From Pseudosulfitobacter sp. DSM 107133 (GTDB lineage Bacteria; Pseudomonadota; Alphaproteobacteria; Rhodobacterales; Rhodobacteraceae), in assembly GCF_022788695.1 (NCBI RefSeq), contig NZ_CP085155.1:507402-571401 (forward strand): DNA of 64,000 nucleotides, written 5' to 3'. The notes under the pieces are model-generated. The model was not told the DNA's origin. It did no database searches and saw nothing but the letters and a program-made list of their open reading frames with translations. Position 1 is the first letter of the stretch, and every line of letters starts with the position of its first letter. Positions 17,487 to 26,960 of this stretch are shown in pieces. A program made the position numbers and the translations under genes.

Positions 17487-18808
17487 ACAGAGGCTCCGGT
17501 GGTTGAAAGGGGAAACAGGGCGGCGCGGATCGGGACCAGCGCCAACAGCGCAGCCAGCCAGGCCGCAACAAGAACGGCCATGGCAATGCCAACAGGGCCG
17601 AACAGCGGCACCATCAGCGCCATCGCCGGCCACAGCAGCCAGCCCATCGGCGCAAGGCCAAGAACGGTCGCAAGACGCGGCTGCACGGTGGCTTGCAGGG
17701 TGATCTGCGCACACAGGCGCAGCGCAATCGCGGGCAGGGAAAGGGCAAGGTATGACAGCATCGCAGCGGCCTGTGCCACGATGGCAGGATCAATCACAAA
17801 CAGTCGCACCAGCGGGCGCGCGCCCATACTGAACAGTATGGACAGCACAACAGTGGTTGCCCCGCAAAGGTACAAAACCCGGCGCAACGTGGCGGTAAAC
17901 CGCGCGGCATTGGCGCTACCATGCGCGTGCGACAGGATCGGCTGCACCCCAATGGCAAACCCCTCAAGCGGCAGCATCACGACAAAAACCAGACGCAGGG
18001 CAATCCCCAGCGCGGCCAGATCATCCGCCCCGCCAACGGCGGTGGCGATGCGCAGCAGGGCCATCAGGCTCAGCGTGGTCACCGCGACAGCCGCCGCTTC
18101 GGGCAGCCCGACGCGCAGCACCGGCGCCAACAGGCGCAGCGGGCCAAATGTCGGACGGCGGCGCGGGGCGCAAAAATGCCATGCCCAGACACTCAGCGTG
18201 ACAGATTGCGCGCACAGCGTCGCCCATGCCGCCCCCGGCAGCCCAAGGTTCAGCCCAAAGATAAACACCGGATCAAGAAGGATGTTCAGACCAAAACACA
18301 GGCCCAGTGTTTTCAGGCTAAAGGCTGCATTGCCGCGCCCGATGGCCAGAAAATCGCAAAGGATTTGCAAGATGGCGCAGCCGATGGTCAGGGATTGTAT
18401 CGCCAGATAGGGACGCGCGGTTGCCAGCAATTCACCCTGTGCGCCCAGCAGGTGCAACAGCCCCCCGCCAAAGGCCCACAGCCCGCCAACAGCGCCCACA
18501 GCCAGCACCAGCGCCGCCGCCATCGACACACCCGCCACCGCGCGTGCCTGATCCGGCTGACCCGCGCCCAGCGATCTGGCCGTGGCACTGGCCGCACCAA
18601 TGCCCAGCCCGATCCCCGCCGCCGCGACCAATCCCGCAAGCGGCGCCAGCAACACAAGTGCGGCCAGCGCATCGCCCCCCAGCCGCCCGACAAAGGCCGC
18701 ATCAACCGCCTGATGCAACGCGTTCAGCGACAGCCCCGCCATCGCGGGCAGGCCCAGGCGCCACATCAGGCGGGGCAGGTTCGGATCAGACAGATCGCTG
18801 TCGGCCAT
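17483..18808 (-). CDS. MATE-family efflux transporter, probable siderophore exporter
   Basis: 441 residues with about twelve hydrophobic helices arranged as two six-helix halves. The first half holds GLSLNALHQAVDAAFVGRLGG, the second holds GLPEAAAVAVTTLSLMALLR. Start ATG 18808 (MADSDLSDPN) has AAGGAG at ideal spacing; the frame continues upstream across the intergenic inverted repeat, which is unlikely to be coding. As the first gene of the biosynthetic operon and divergent from the NRPS genes, it is best explained as the inner-membrane exporter of the finished siderophore, driven by H+ or Na+. General drug efflux is the alternative. Confidence 0.9.
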   Translation of the reverse strand: MADSDLSDPNLPRLMWRLGLPAMAGLSLNALHQAVDAAFVGRLGGDALAALVLLAPLAGLVAAAGIGLGIGAASATARSLGAGQPDQARAVAGVSMAAALVLAVGAVGGLWAFGGGLLHLLGAQGELLATARPYLAIQSLTIGCAILQILCDFLAIGRGNAAFSLKTLGLCFGLNILLDPVFIFGLNLGLPGAAWATLCAQSVTLSVWAWHFCAPRRRPTFGPLRLLAPVLRVGLPEAAAVAVTTLSLMALLRIATAVGGADDLAALGIALRLVFVVMLPLEGFAIGVQPILSHAHGSANAARFTATLRRVLYLCGATTVVLSILFSMGARPLVRLFVIDPAIVAQAAAMLSYLALSLPAIALRLCAQITLQATVQPRLATVLGLAPMGWLLWPAMALMVPLFGPVGIAMAVLVAAWLAALLALVPIRAALFPLSTTGASV

Positions 18809-18848
18809 ATGTTTCTCCTTGTCCTGGTCACAGGACGCGGCGGCCTGC

Positions 18849-18896
18849 GGAAAATTCACCCTTTGCAGAAAATTTTTTTGGACCAGTGAATTTTCC
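18849..18896. promoter_or_regulatory. Divergent siderophore promoter with 11-bp inverted repeat
   Basis: GGAAAATTCAC (18849-18859) and GTGAATTTTCC (18886-18896) are perfect inverted copies 26 bp apart, in the 133-bp gap between the MATE operon and the MbtH-NRPS operon. An A/T-rich stretch (18868-18879) lies between them. Two outward-facing copies of one motif suit a common regulator controlling both operons, plausibly iron-responsive. The motif is not a clear Fur, RirA or Irr box by eye. Confidence 0.55.
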
Positions 18897-18941
18897 CAAC
18901 TCCGAAACGTCAGCAGGGAAAGAGCTGAAAGGAAAACCCAG

Positions 18942-19145
18942 ATGACCCTTCCCAACGAAACTCAAATCCTGTGGCGCGTGCTGCGCAATTGCGAAGGGCG
19001 CTATTCGATGACGCGCGCCACACACCCTATCCCCGCAGGCTGGACCCCTGTCGGCGACGCCGCTTTGCGTACCGAATGTCTGGAACGTATCGGCACATTG
19101 TGGACCGATATGCGCCCCCTGAGCGTGCAGGAGGCATTGGCATGA
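18942..19145 (+). CDS. MbtH-like protein (NRPS adenylation-domain partner)
   Basis: 67 residues. Family features are the NCEGRYS segment, IPAGWTPVGDAAL and the C-terminal WTDMRPLSV. The normally tryptophan-containing SLWP position reads SMTR here. MbtH proteins bind and activate or stabilise adenylation domains. ATG 18942 follows AAAGGA, and its stop overlaps the NRPS start (ATGA), so the two are made together. Confidence 0.92.
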   Translation: MTLPNETQILWRVLRNCEGRYSMTRATHPIPAGWTPVGDAALRTECLERIGTLWTDMRPLSVQEALA

Positions 19146-22100
19146 GCAAGGATTTCATCACCCCCACGGCCCAACCGCTGACCCCGCTTGAGCGGCGCAT
19201 CTATGCCCACGACCATGTGGGAGAGCTGGCGCCCTTTGCCTATGAGACGTTGATATTGGGCTTTGACCACCGCTTTGCCCGCGCGGGTCTGGTAACTGCC
19301 ATCAATGATGTTCTGGCGCAGCATCCGGCGTTCACAGCTGCCTTCGTGACCCATGCAGGCGGCGCGGTTGAACGGCACGACACGGGCCAGACGGGGCTGG
19401 TGGTGCATCAGGCTGGTGATCTTGATCGCGCCCGCGCCCATGCCGCAACCCACGCGCCCGATCTGGCTGGCCACCCCGCCTGCGCCGATCTGTGGCCCGA
19501 TGGCAGCGCCGGGCATATCCTGACCCTGGTGCTGCACCCTGTTCTGGGGGATGACGCGACATTTGCAAGCATCGAGGCGGCGTTGTGGGGGGCCTTGGCT
19601 CTGCGCCCCGCGCCAGATGTAACGTCGGCCCCCGCCGCGGACAATCCGCCCCTGAACGCCCGCACCCAATGGCGCGAGCTGATGAACAGCCACCAGATCG
19701 CGCGCCTGCCGCATCGCTATGTGGCCCCCGAGCAGGGACTGCCAACCGTCAAACGCATTACCCGCCAGATCACGATACCGGAACAGGTCGGATCGCTTGT
19801 TGCCCCCACCGACATAGCAGCAGCGCTTGGCATCGTTCTGCGCCGCTACGGCGCGCAGGATGCGTTGCGTTTTGCCGTGGCGCTGCCACCACAGGCCGCA
19901 GAACGGCGCAGCACCGATCTGCGCCCCCTGTGCCTGTCCCCAGACCTGACCGCGCCCTTTGGCGACACCGTGGCCCTGACCGCACGCGCGTTACATGCCG
20001 CACCGCCCGTGCCGTCAGAAACCCTGATCCAAGATCAGCTGGCCCATGCCGATGCCGATCCGCACCCGCTGGGCGCAATCGCACTGTACCTGCGCGCAAA
20101 CCGCGCCCTGCCAGCAGGGGTTTGCCACCATCACCGCCCGATGCCCCCCAGCGCCGAAGAACTGGTGCTGACTGCCCAAAGCACGCCGCAAGGCATCGAG
20201 CTGCACGCCGATGCCGACGCCGCCCTGTTCGAACCGGCCCTGATCGAACGGTTTCTGCGGCACCTGCAACGGGTGCTGCACGCGGGCCTGCACCAGCCCG
20301 ACCTGCCGGTCGGGCACATTCCGCTGCTGGATGACGCTGAACTGGCCACCCTGTCGGCCCCCTATCCCGATGACACACCGGTTGATCCAAGGGCCACGCA
20401 TGAAATCATCGCCGCCCATGCGCTGACCACACCCGACAAGATTGCCATTATCAGCGGGGCCGACCGTCTGACCCACGCCACGCTGGACGCGCGCGCCAAT
20501 GCGTTGGCGCACCGGCTGTGCGCCGCCGGTGTCGGGGCGGAAACGCCCGTGGCCATCCTGATCGAGCGCGGCGCTGATGCAATCGTGGCGATCCTTGCCG
20601 TGCTCAAGGCGGGTGGCGCCTATATCCCTGTCGAACCCGACCACCCCAGCAGCCGCAACCATCATATCCTGACCGATGCGGGTGTTGCCGTGGTTCTGAC
20701 CCGCAGCCACTTCCGCGACCGGCTGCCCGATGCGCTTGCGGCCCGGATCATCTGTCTGGACGATCTGGACGACGCACCGCGCCCGGATGCGCCCGAAGTC
20801 ACCATCCACCCCGACCAGCTGGCCTATGTCATGTATACCTCCGGCTCTACCGGCAAACCCAAGGGCGTGGCGGTGGAACATGGCCCCCTGTCGCACCACA
20901 ACCAGACCACCGCGCGCGTCTATGAGATGAGCGCCGAAAGCCGCGAGCTGCCGTTCCTGCCGTTTTCCTCCGACGGTGGCCACGAACGCTGGATGGTGCC
21001 GCTGATGATGGGCGGCTCGGTTGTGGTGCCCGACGGGCCGCTGTGGACGCCCGAGCAAACCCTGGGGGCGATGCGCGAACACGGCTGCAACAATGCCTCG
21101 ATCCCCACGACCTATCTGCAACAGCTGGCCGAATGGGCCGAAGACACCGGAACCGCCCCGCCGATGCGGCTGTATTCCTTTGGCGGCGAAGGGCTGGCGC
21201 AGTCCACCTTCGACCTGCTCAGCCGCGCCCTGAACGCGCAGACCCTGATTAACGGCTATGGCCCGACCGAAACCATCATGACCCCGATGGTCTGGAAAGT
21301 GGCCGCAGGCACGCGGTTTCAGGGCACCTATGCGCCGCTGGGCCGCGCGGTGGGCGACAGGCGGGTCTATGTGCTGGACGAAGACATGATGCCCTGCCCG
21401 CAAGGGGTGGTGGGCGAGATCTATCTGGGCGGCACCGGCGTTGCGCGCGGTTATGTCGGGCAGCCGCAGGTCACCGCCGACCGTTTCATTCCAGACCCCT
21501 TCGGGCCAGCGCTCGACGGCACATCGGGCGCGCGGCTGTACCGCACCGGCGATCAGGGACGCTGGCGCGAGGATGGCACGGTCGAATTCGTGGGTCGCGT
21601 CGATCTGCAAATCAAGATCAACGGCTATCGCATCGAACCCGGCGAAATCGAGGCCGCACTGCTGGGCGAACCCGACGTGACCGAGGCGCTGGTGCTGCTG
21701 CGCGAGGATGGCGGGGCCAAACGGCTGATCGGCTATGTCACCGGCCCCGCGCCGGGGGCCGGTGACGCCCTGCGCCGCGCATTGGAAAGCAAGCTGCCCA
21801 AACACATGCTGCCCGAGGCGGTGGTGGTGCTGGACAAGATGCCGACCAACCCCAACGCCAAACTGGATCGCGCCGCCCTGCCCCTGCCCGAGGCGCGCAG
21901 CCGACAGACACAGGGCGTTGCGCCCGCCTCGACCGCGGAACAGCAGGTGCTGACGCTGTGGCGCGATCTTCTGACCCTGCCCGACCTTGGCGTGACCGAT
22001 GATTTCTTTGCCATGGGCGGCTCGTCTCTGCTGGCGCTGAAAGCCATCGCAGGAATGCGCAAACTGTGGCCCGAGGTGCCGCTGACGGTGGCCGATTTCT

Positions 22101-22984
22101 TTGATGCACCCACGGTGCGTGGCTTCTGCACCCGCATGACGCAGGGCGGGCAGACCGGGCGCGCCGCCATCACCCTGCGGGCGGGTGGCACCAAACCACG
22201 GCTGTATTGCTTTCCGGGGCTGCTGGTCTCGACCCGCGAATATCTGCGGCTGACCGATTACCTTGGGCCCGATCAACCCGTCACCGGGTTTCTGTGCCAT
22301 TCGCTGAACGAAAACAAACAGTTGAACGTATCGGTGGCAGATGTGGTGGCCGAATATGTCGATCACATCCGCCGCGAAAGCGCCGGCGCGCCGGTGGCGT
22401 TTCTGGGCTGGTCATGGGGCGGTCTGCTGGCGTGGGAAGCCGCACGGCAGTTGCAGCACGAGGTCGATCTGAAACTGCTGGGCATGGTCGATGTCTGCGA
22501 TCTGGGCACCGATTTTACCCCCGGTGCCACGCCGGTCTTTGCCCCCGGAGAACGCGCGCGGCTTGAGGACGACTTGCAAGCATGGCTGGCCCGCACGCAG
22601 ATGCGTGCACAATGGGATCAGTTGATTGGCGCGATGGACGCCGAATGCTATGCGCAGTTCCTGCGGTTCATCGGCAACGAGTCCGACCCCCTGCCCTATG
22701 ACGGGCCGGAGATTTCCAGCCGCGAACACACGTTCTGGGTGCTGATCGACAATGCGCTGGTGTTCCGCCAGCACCGGCTGACGCGGCTGGACGTGCCGGT
22801 GGCTTCGTTCAGCGCGGGCGACAGCCTCAGCCGCGGGCTGAACCTGATGGACTGGCGCAAATGGTCGGCACGCGCCACGCCCGCCGAGATTGTAAGCGGC
22901 ACCAACCATCTGCACATCATCGGTGATCCGGCGTTTCACGACCGGTTTCGCGCGCGTCTGAATGCGGCCTTTGCGATGGGCTGA
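19142..22984 (+). CDS. Single-module non-ribosomal peptide synthetase (C*-A-T-TE), siderophore assembly
   Basis: 1280 residues. Residues 1 to about 400 are condensation-like, but the HHxxxDG site reads LHPVLGD near residue 130, so catalysis may be impaired. Adenylation domain, about 430-900: YTSGSTGKPKG near 564, NGYGPTE, YRTGD and a terminal NPNAKLDR. Carrier domain: DDFFAMGGSSLLAL, phosphopantetheine serine near 960. Thioesterase, about 1000-1280: GWSWGG near 1088 and the histidine of GTNHLH. Hand alignment to GrsA gives specificity residues starting D-G-E, compatible with a hydroxyornithine-type substrate but not proof. With only one module and a TE, the product is likely an iteratively assembled oligomer, as known for vicibactin in rhizobia. 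Start ATG 19142 overlaps the MbtH stop. Confidence 0.93.
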   Translation: MSKDFITPTAQPLTPLERRIYAHDHVGELAPFAYETLILGFDHRFARAGLVTAINDVLAQHPAFTAAFVTHAGGAVERHDTGQTGLVVHQAGDLDRARAHAATHAPDLAGHPACADLWPDGSAGHILTLVLHPVLGDDATFASIEAALWGALALRPAPDVTSAPAADNPPLNARTQWRELMNSHQIARLPHRYVAPEQGLPTVKRITRQITIPEQVGSLVAPTDIAAALGIVLRRYGAQDALRFAVALPPQAAERRSTDLRPLCLSPDLTAPFGDTVALTARALHAAPPVPSETLIQDQLAHADADPHPLGAIALYLRANRALPAGVCHHHRPMPPSAEELVLTAQSTPQGIELHADADAALFEPALIERFLRHLQRVLHAGLHQPDLPVGHIPLLDDAELATLSAPYPDDTPVDPRATHEIIAAHALTTPDKIAIISGADRLTHATLDARANALAHRLCAAGVGAETPVAILIERGADAIVAILAVLKAGGAYIPVEPDHPSSRNHHILTDAGVAVVLTRSHFRDRLPDALAARIICLDDLDDAPRPDAPEVTIHPDQLAYVMYTSGSTGKPKGVAVEHGPLSHHNQTTARVYEMSAESRELPFLPFSSDGGHERWMVPLMMGGSVVVPDGPLWTPEQTLGAMREHGCNNASIPTTYLQQLAEWAEDTGTAPPMRLYSFGGEGLAQSTFDLLSRALNAQTLINGYGPTETIMTPMVWKVAAGTRFQGTYAPLGRAVGDRRVYVLDEDMMPCPQGVVGEIYLGGTGVARGYVGQPQVTADRFIPDPFGPALDGTSGARLYRTGDQGRWREDGTVEFVGRVDLQIKINGYRIEPGEIEAALLGEPDVTEALVLLREDGGAKRLIGYVTGPAPGAGDALRRALESKLPKHMLPEAVVVLDKMPTNPNAKLDRAALPLPEARSRQTQGVAPASTAEQQVLTLWRDLLTLPDLGVTDDFFAMGGSSLLALKAIAGMRKLWPEVPLTVADFFDAPTVRGFCTRMTQGGQTGRAAITLRAGGTKPRLYCFPGLLVSTREYLRLTDYLGPDQPVTGFLCHSLNENKQLNVSVADVVAEYVDHIRRESAGAPVAFLGWSWGGLLAWEAARQLQHEVDLKLLGMVDVCDLGTDFTPGATPVFAPGERARLEDDLQAWLARTQMRAQWDQLIGAMDAECYAQFLRFIGNESDPLPYDGPEISSREHTFWVLIDNALVFRQHRLTRLDVPVASFSAGDSLSRGLNLMDWRKWSARATPAEIVSGTNHLHIIGDPAFHDRFRARLNAAFAMG

Positions 22985-22990
22985 CACTTT

Positions 22991-23018
22991 GGTCTGGCGG
23001 GGCAACCCCTGCCAGACC
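22991..23018. terminator. Bidirectional terminator between NRPS and ABC ATPase genes
   Basis: GGTCTGGC-GGGG / CCCC-T-GCCAGACC forms a 12-bp stem with one bulged base and a CAA loop. It lies between two convergent stops (22984 and 23024) only 39 bp apart. Confidence 0.7.
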
Positions 23019-23023
23019 ACACC

Positions 23024-23806
23024 CTATTCGCGCGGAAAGACCACCGGTTTGCCAAAGACAGGATCGCGGGCCACATCGGCCTGCAAATCATACAGCGCCG
23101 CGACCGTCTGGGGCGTAATCGCCTGCTCTGCCGGGCCTGCGCAGATCAACCGCCCGTCGCGCAGCCCCAGCACATGATCGCAGAACCGCCCCGCAAGGGT
23201 CAGCTCGTGCAATACCATGACAATGCTGCGCTGCCGTTCATCCGCAAGCTGGCGCAGCAGCCGCAACAGCAACAGTTGATGCTGCAAGTCCAGAAAGGCG
23301 GTGGGTTCGTCCAGCAATATCACCGGCGTGTCCTGTGCCAGCGCCAAAGCCAGCCAGACCCGCTGCCGCTGCCCGCCCGACAGCGCGCTCAGGCGGGTTG
23401 TGCGCAGGTCGGACAGACCCGTCGCGGCCAGCGCGCTGTCGATGGCCTTATGGTCCGCTCCTGACAGGGGCCGAAATGCCTTGCGCCAGGGCGTGCGCCC
23501 CTTGGCGACCAGCCCGCCAACGCTCATATCCGGCACCAGCGGCGGGTTTTGTGGCAGATAGGCCATGCGTTGCGCACGTTCGGCCGCAGCAAGGCCTGCC
23601 AGAGGTGCGCCCTGAAACACAATCCGCCCTGCATCGGGCTGTTGCACCCCGGCAAGGCAACGCAGCAAGGTGGACTTCCCGCAGCCGTTCGGCCCGACAA
23701 TACCGGTCAGCCCACCGCGGGGCAAAACCCCCGAAAAGCCGTCATAAATCTGGTGGCCTCCCAGACGCAGCGACAGGTTTTCAATGTTAAAAAGAGGATC
23801 AGTCAT
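23024..23806 (-). CDS. Ferric siderophore ABC transporter ATP-binding protein (FecE/FhuC type)
   Basis: 260 residues with one nucleotide-binding domain. Walker A is GPNGCGKST near residue 38, the signature is [17 protein letters not shown] near 140, and Walker B is VILLDEPTAFLD near 160. The LDEPTAFLDLQHQ form is typical of iron-siderophore, haem and B12 importers. It is the last gene of a three-gene importer operon, starting where the FecD-type permease ends (1-nt overlap). Confidence 0.94.
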   Translation of the reverse strand: MTDPLFNIENLSLRLGGHQIYDGFSGVLPRGGLTGIVGPNGCGKSTLLRCLAGVQQPDAGRIVFQGAPLAGLAAAERAQRMAYLPQNPPLVPDMSVGGLVAKGRTPWRKAFRPLSGADHKAIDSALAATGLSDLRTTRLSALSGGQRQRVWLALALAQDTPVILLDEPTAFLDLQHQLLLLRLLRQLADERQRSIVMVLHELTLAGRFCDHVLGLRDGRLICAGPAEQAITPQTVAALYDLQADVARDPVFGKPVVFPRE

Positions 23807-24747
23807 CAGCGGGTCTCCTGCCGGTCACGCCACAGAAAGAAAATCAGATAGGGCGCACCGATCACCCCCATGACCAAGCCCGTGGGAAACACCGCTACGG
23901 GCGCGATCAGACGTGCCATCAGATCAGCCGCCACCAGCAAACAGGCACCGGTCAGCGCGGCGGGCCATATGGCCGGCGCTTCCGCCCCGCTGACCACGCG
24001 CGCCAGTGGTGCGGCGACAAAGGCCACGAACCCGATGGGCCCCACCGCCAAAGTGCTGGCCGCCGTCAGCGCGGTGACAAGGCCCAGCACCAGAACCCGC
24101 ATCCGTGACAGATCAACCCCAAGCGACGCCATCACGTCATCACCCAGCCACAGCAATCCCAGCCGGTGCGCGCGCAGGGCAACCAGCGCCCCGCCTGCCA
24201 GCAACACCAGCCAGACCCAGCCCGCCGTTGCCAGATCGGCACGCGCCAGCGACCCCGAAAGCCAGATCATCGCGCGGGCGGCCTTGGCATCCGGTGCCAG
24301 CACCAGAAGAACCGTTGTGGCCGCCGCCGCCGTGGCCCCGATCCCGATGCCAAAAAGCACAAAGGCCAGCGCCCCGCGCCCCTGTGCCAACAGCGCCACG
24401 CACAGCATCGCAATCCCCGCCCCACAGGCCGCCCCTGCCAGCAAAGGCAGGTCCAGCAACAGCGCGATGGCAAAGCCCAGCCCCGCCCCCTGCGTCAGCC
24501 CGATGATATCCGGCGTGGCCAGCGGGTTGCGCGTCAGCCCCTGCATCAGCGCGCCCGCCATTCCCAGCGCCATACCGGCCCCGACAGCAATCAGCACACG
24601 CGGCAGGCGCAGCCCGTAGATCAGAAAATCCTGGGGGTTCAACAGCCCCTGCACCAGCGCCACGGGGCCAAGCCAATTGCGCCCACCGGCCAGTGCCAGC
24701 CAGACCAGTACCGACAGCGTCACAGGCAGAACCGCCGACCGTCTCAT
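23806..24747 (-). CDS. FecCD-family ferric siderophore permease
   Basis: 313 residues, about nine to ten transmembrane helices. Family signatures are LRLPRVLIAVGAGMALGMAG near residue 47, GLTRNPLATPDIIGLTQGAG, and the C-terminal GPIGFVAFVAAPLARVV, where the cytoplasmic coupling helix lies. It forms a heterodimeric channel with the upstream permease, whose stop overlaps this start by 4 bp. Confidence 0.94.
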   Translation of the reverse strand: MRRSAVLPVTLSVLVWLALAGGRNWLGPVALVQGLLNPQDFLIYGLRLPRVLIAVGAGMALGMAGALMQGLTRNPLATPDIIGLTQGAGLGFAIALLLDLPLLAGAACGAGIAMLCVALLAQGRGALAFVLFGIGIGATAAAATTVLLVLAPDAKAARAMIWLSGSLARADLATAGWVWLVLLAGGALVALRAHRLGLLWLGDDVMASLGVDLSRMRVLVLGLVTALTAASTLAVGPIGFVAFVAAPLARVVSGAEAPAIWPAALTGACLLVAADLMARLIAPVAVFPTGLVMGVIGAPYLIFFLWRDRQETR

Positions 24748-25733
24748 GCCCGCGCCCGCCCGCTGCGCGGCAGAAGCCGTGTCAGCACCACAACCAGCCC
24801 GACGCCCCCGAACATGGCCACGATCAACCCGGCATCAATCTCGCCCGGGCGCACGATCACCCGCCCTGCCAGATCGCTGGCCATCAACGCCGCCGCCCCC
24901 AGCGGAACACAATAGCCATAGGCCCGCCGCAACTCTGGCCCCGCCAGACCGCGCGCGACAAAGGGCACCAGCAGCCCCAGAAAGGCAATCGGCCCGACAA
25001 TCGCCACCGATGCCCCCGACAACACAGTGACCAGCGCAAGCGTCAGCGAGACGGTCACACGCGGATCGCGGCCCAGACTGTGACTTTGATCCGCGCCCAG
25101 TGTCAGCAGCGACAGGCGGTGGCACAAAAAGACCCCTGCGATCAAACTCAGGGCGATGACCAGCAGCGGGGTATCTTCCCCCCGTGACACAGGCGGCATC
25201 GCACCCGAAATCCAGTGCAGATAGCGCGCCTGCGACTGCGCATCGGTCAGGATCAGCATCATTGCCAGCGACAGGCACAGGGCCTCGATGGCAAGCCCCG
25301 CCAGGGGCAGGCGCAGCGCAATGCCTTCGCCGCCCAGCCCGGCGTCACCGCCCGCCAGCAGCCACAGCGCCAGCCCCGCCAGACCGGCCCCGGCTATGGC
25401 CGAGACCATCACCAGCCCCGCACCGGCCGACGGCACGAATTGCGCCGTTGCCACGGCCATCAGCGCCGCCCCGGCATTGATGCCCGTTATGCCCGGATCG
25501 GCCAGCGGATTGCCTGTCAGGCTTTGCAGCATCAGCCCCGACACCGCCAGCGCCGCACCCACCGCCATGGCACAGAGGGCGCGAAATCCGCGCCCCGACA
25601 GCAATCCTGCATCGCCGTGCCACAGCGCCTCGGCCGACATCTGCGCCGTGCCGAACCGCAGGGCGCAAAGCAGCACCAACGCAAAAAGGCTCCATAAGAG
25701 CAGATTAATATACAGGGGGCGCAGCGGGGCCAT
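24744..25733 (-). CDS. FecCD-family ferric siderophore permease (first subunit)
   Basis: 329 residues with the same fold. Motifs are RALCAMAVGAALAVSGLMLQ near residue 50, SLTGNPLADPGITGINAGAA, and GPIAFLGLLVPFVARGLAG near 250. It is the first gene of the minus-strand importer operon, and the substrate-binding protein is encoded divergently 174 bp away, so the complete importer is split across one shared promoter region. Confidence 0.94.
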   Translation of the reverse strand: MAPLRPLYINLLLWSLFALVLLCALRFGTAQMSAEALWHGDAGLLSGRGFRALCAMAVGAALAVSGLMLQSLTGNPLADPGITGINAGAALMAVATAQFVPSAGAGLVMVSAIAGAGLAGLALWLLAGGDAGLGGEGIALRLPLAGLAIEALCLSLAMMLILTDAQSQARYLHWISGAMPPVSRGEDTPLLVIALSLIAGVFLCHRLSLLTLGADQSHSLGRDPRVTVSLTLALVTVLSGASVAIVGPIAFLGLLVPFVARGLAGPELRRAYGYCVPLGAAALMASDLAGRVIVRPGEIDAGLIVAMFGGVGLVVVLTRLLPRSGRARA

Positions 25734-25907
25734 GGCAATCCATCAACATCAGGGATGTGTTGGCGGGCACTGGGCTGGCTGCGCCCCAGATAGCGCCGAA
25801 GCCCCTGCCCCCGCAACCCCCGCCGATGGCTTGACAGCGCGGGCGCGCCTATGGAATCTCCGCGCACCCAGCAGACGCCAGGTTTTCCCCCACCCAAGGA
25901 GAGTTTG

Positions 25908-26849
25908 ATGCGCGCTGCCCTGTTGTTTTGCCTTTTGCTGATCTCGGTGCCTGCCCTTGCCCAGCCGGTCGAGATTTCCCACCGTTTCGGCACCACCCGC
26001 ATTGATGCACCACCCCGGCGGATCGTTTCGGTTGGCTATCACGAGCAGGATTTTCTCTATGCACTGGGCCTTGCACCCGTGGGGGTACACGAATGGTTTG
26101 GCGCCCGCCCCTTTGCCACCTGGGTCTGGGCAGATGCCGCGCGCAAGGCTGCGGGCGCAGAACCACAGGTGCAGCGCGGGTTCGAGATTGATCTGGAATG
26201 GGTCTGGCAATTGCAACCCGACCTGATCGTGGCCAGCTTTGCGCCGATGGACGGGGCCACATATGAACAACTGTCGCGTATCGCCCCCGTGGTTGGCCCC
26301 CCTACGGGCTACCCCGACTGGGGTGCGCCCTGGCAAGAAGAACTGCGCCTGATCGCCCGCGCCACGGGCCGACAGGACCGCGCCGAAGCGGTCATTGCCG
26401 ATGTTGACGCCGTGCTGGCCGACACCCGCGCCCAATACCCGGCCTTTGACGGGGCCAGCGCCGCAGTGGTCCATGTCGCGGGCACCAAGCTGGTTGGATA
26501 CGGCCCTGCCGACGGGGCCAACCGCTTTATGGCAGCACTCGGGTTTGACATCCCCAAGGACTTTGAAACGCTGGCCAGTGCGGCTGGCAATTTCTCGGTC
26601 AGCCTGGAGCGGATCGACCTGTTTGATCGTGATCTTGCCCTGTGGCTGGGCGACACAGCGGGGCGCGAACTGATCGAGGCACTGCCCGCCTATCAGGCCA
26701 GCGCCCTTGCGCAAGAAGCTCGCTCGGTCTGGGCAGACGAAGACGAAACCGGCGCAATGAGCTTTCAAACACCGCTATCGATCCCTTGGGCGGCACAGCG
26801 GCTTGCCCCGAAATTTCAAAGCGCCTTGCAGGGTGCAAAAGCGGATTGA
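25908..26849 (+). CDS. Iron-siderophore ABC transporter periplasmic binding protein
   Basis: 313 residues. The signal peptide MRAALLFCLLLISVPALAQP is followed by an FhuD/FepB-type body: RFGTTRIDAPPRRIVSVGYHEQDFLYALG near the N-terminus and LQPDLIVASFAPM near residue 105. ATG 25908 follows an AAGGAGAG ribosome site; the open frame reaches further upstream without one. No lipobox cysteine is seen, so it should be soluble in the periplasm. It delivers the ferric siderophore to the FecCD-type channel encoded divergently, and the TonB-dependent receptor follows 111 bp downstream. Confidence 0.92.
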   Translation: MRAALLFCLLLISVPALAQPVEISHRFGTTRIDAPPRRIVSVGYHEQDFLYALGLAPVGVHEWFGARPFATWVWADAARKAAGAEPQVQRGFEIDLEWVWQLQPDLIVASFAPMDGATYEQLSRIAPVVGPPTGYPDWGAPWQEELRLIARATGRQDRAEAVIADVDAVLADTRAQYPAFDGASAAVVHVAGTKLVGYGPADGANRFMAALGFDIPKDFETLASAAGNFSVSLERIDLFDRDLALWLGDTAGRELIEALPAYQASALAQEARSVWADEDETGAMSFQTPLSIPWAAQRLAPKFQSALQGAKAD

Positions 26850-26960
26850 CACCCGCCCGCAGAACCGTAAGTTGCGCCCACCCAGGTCCGACCCAGGCGA
26901 GTGCTGATCTCTTCATCAGCATACCCCGCATGACACATGCGCCGCTTGACAGGACCAGAG

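Noticed and set aside
20015..22366. Minus-strand frame of about 783 residues opposite the NRPS
   Set aside because: G+C-rich shadow frame; the plus strand carries all NRPS core motifs.
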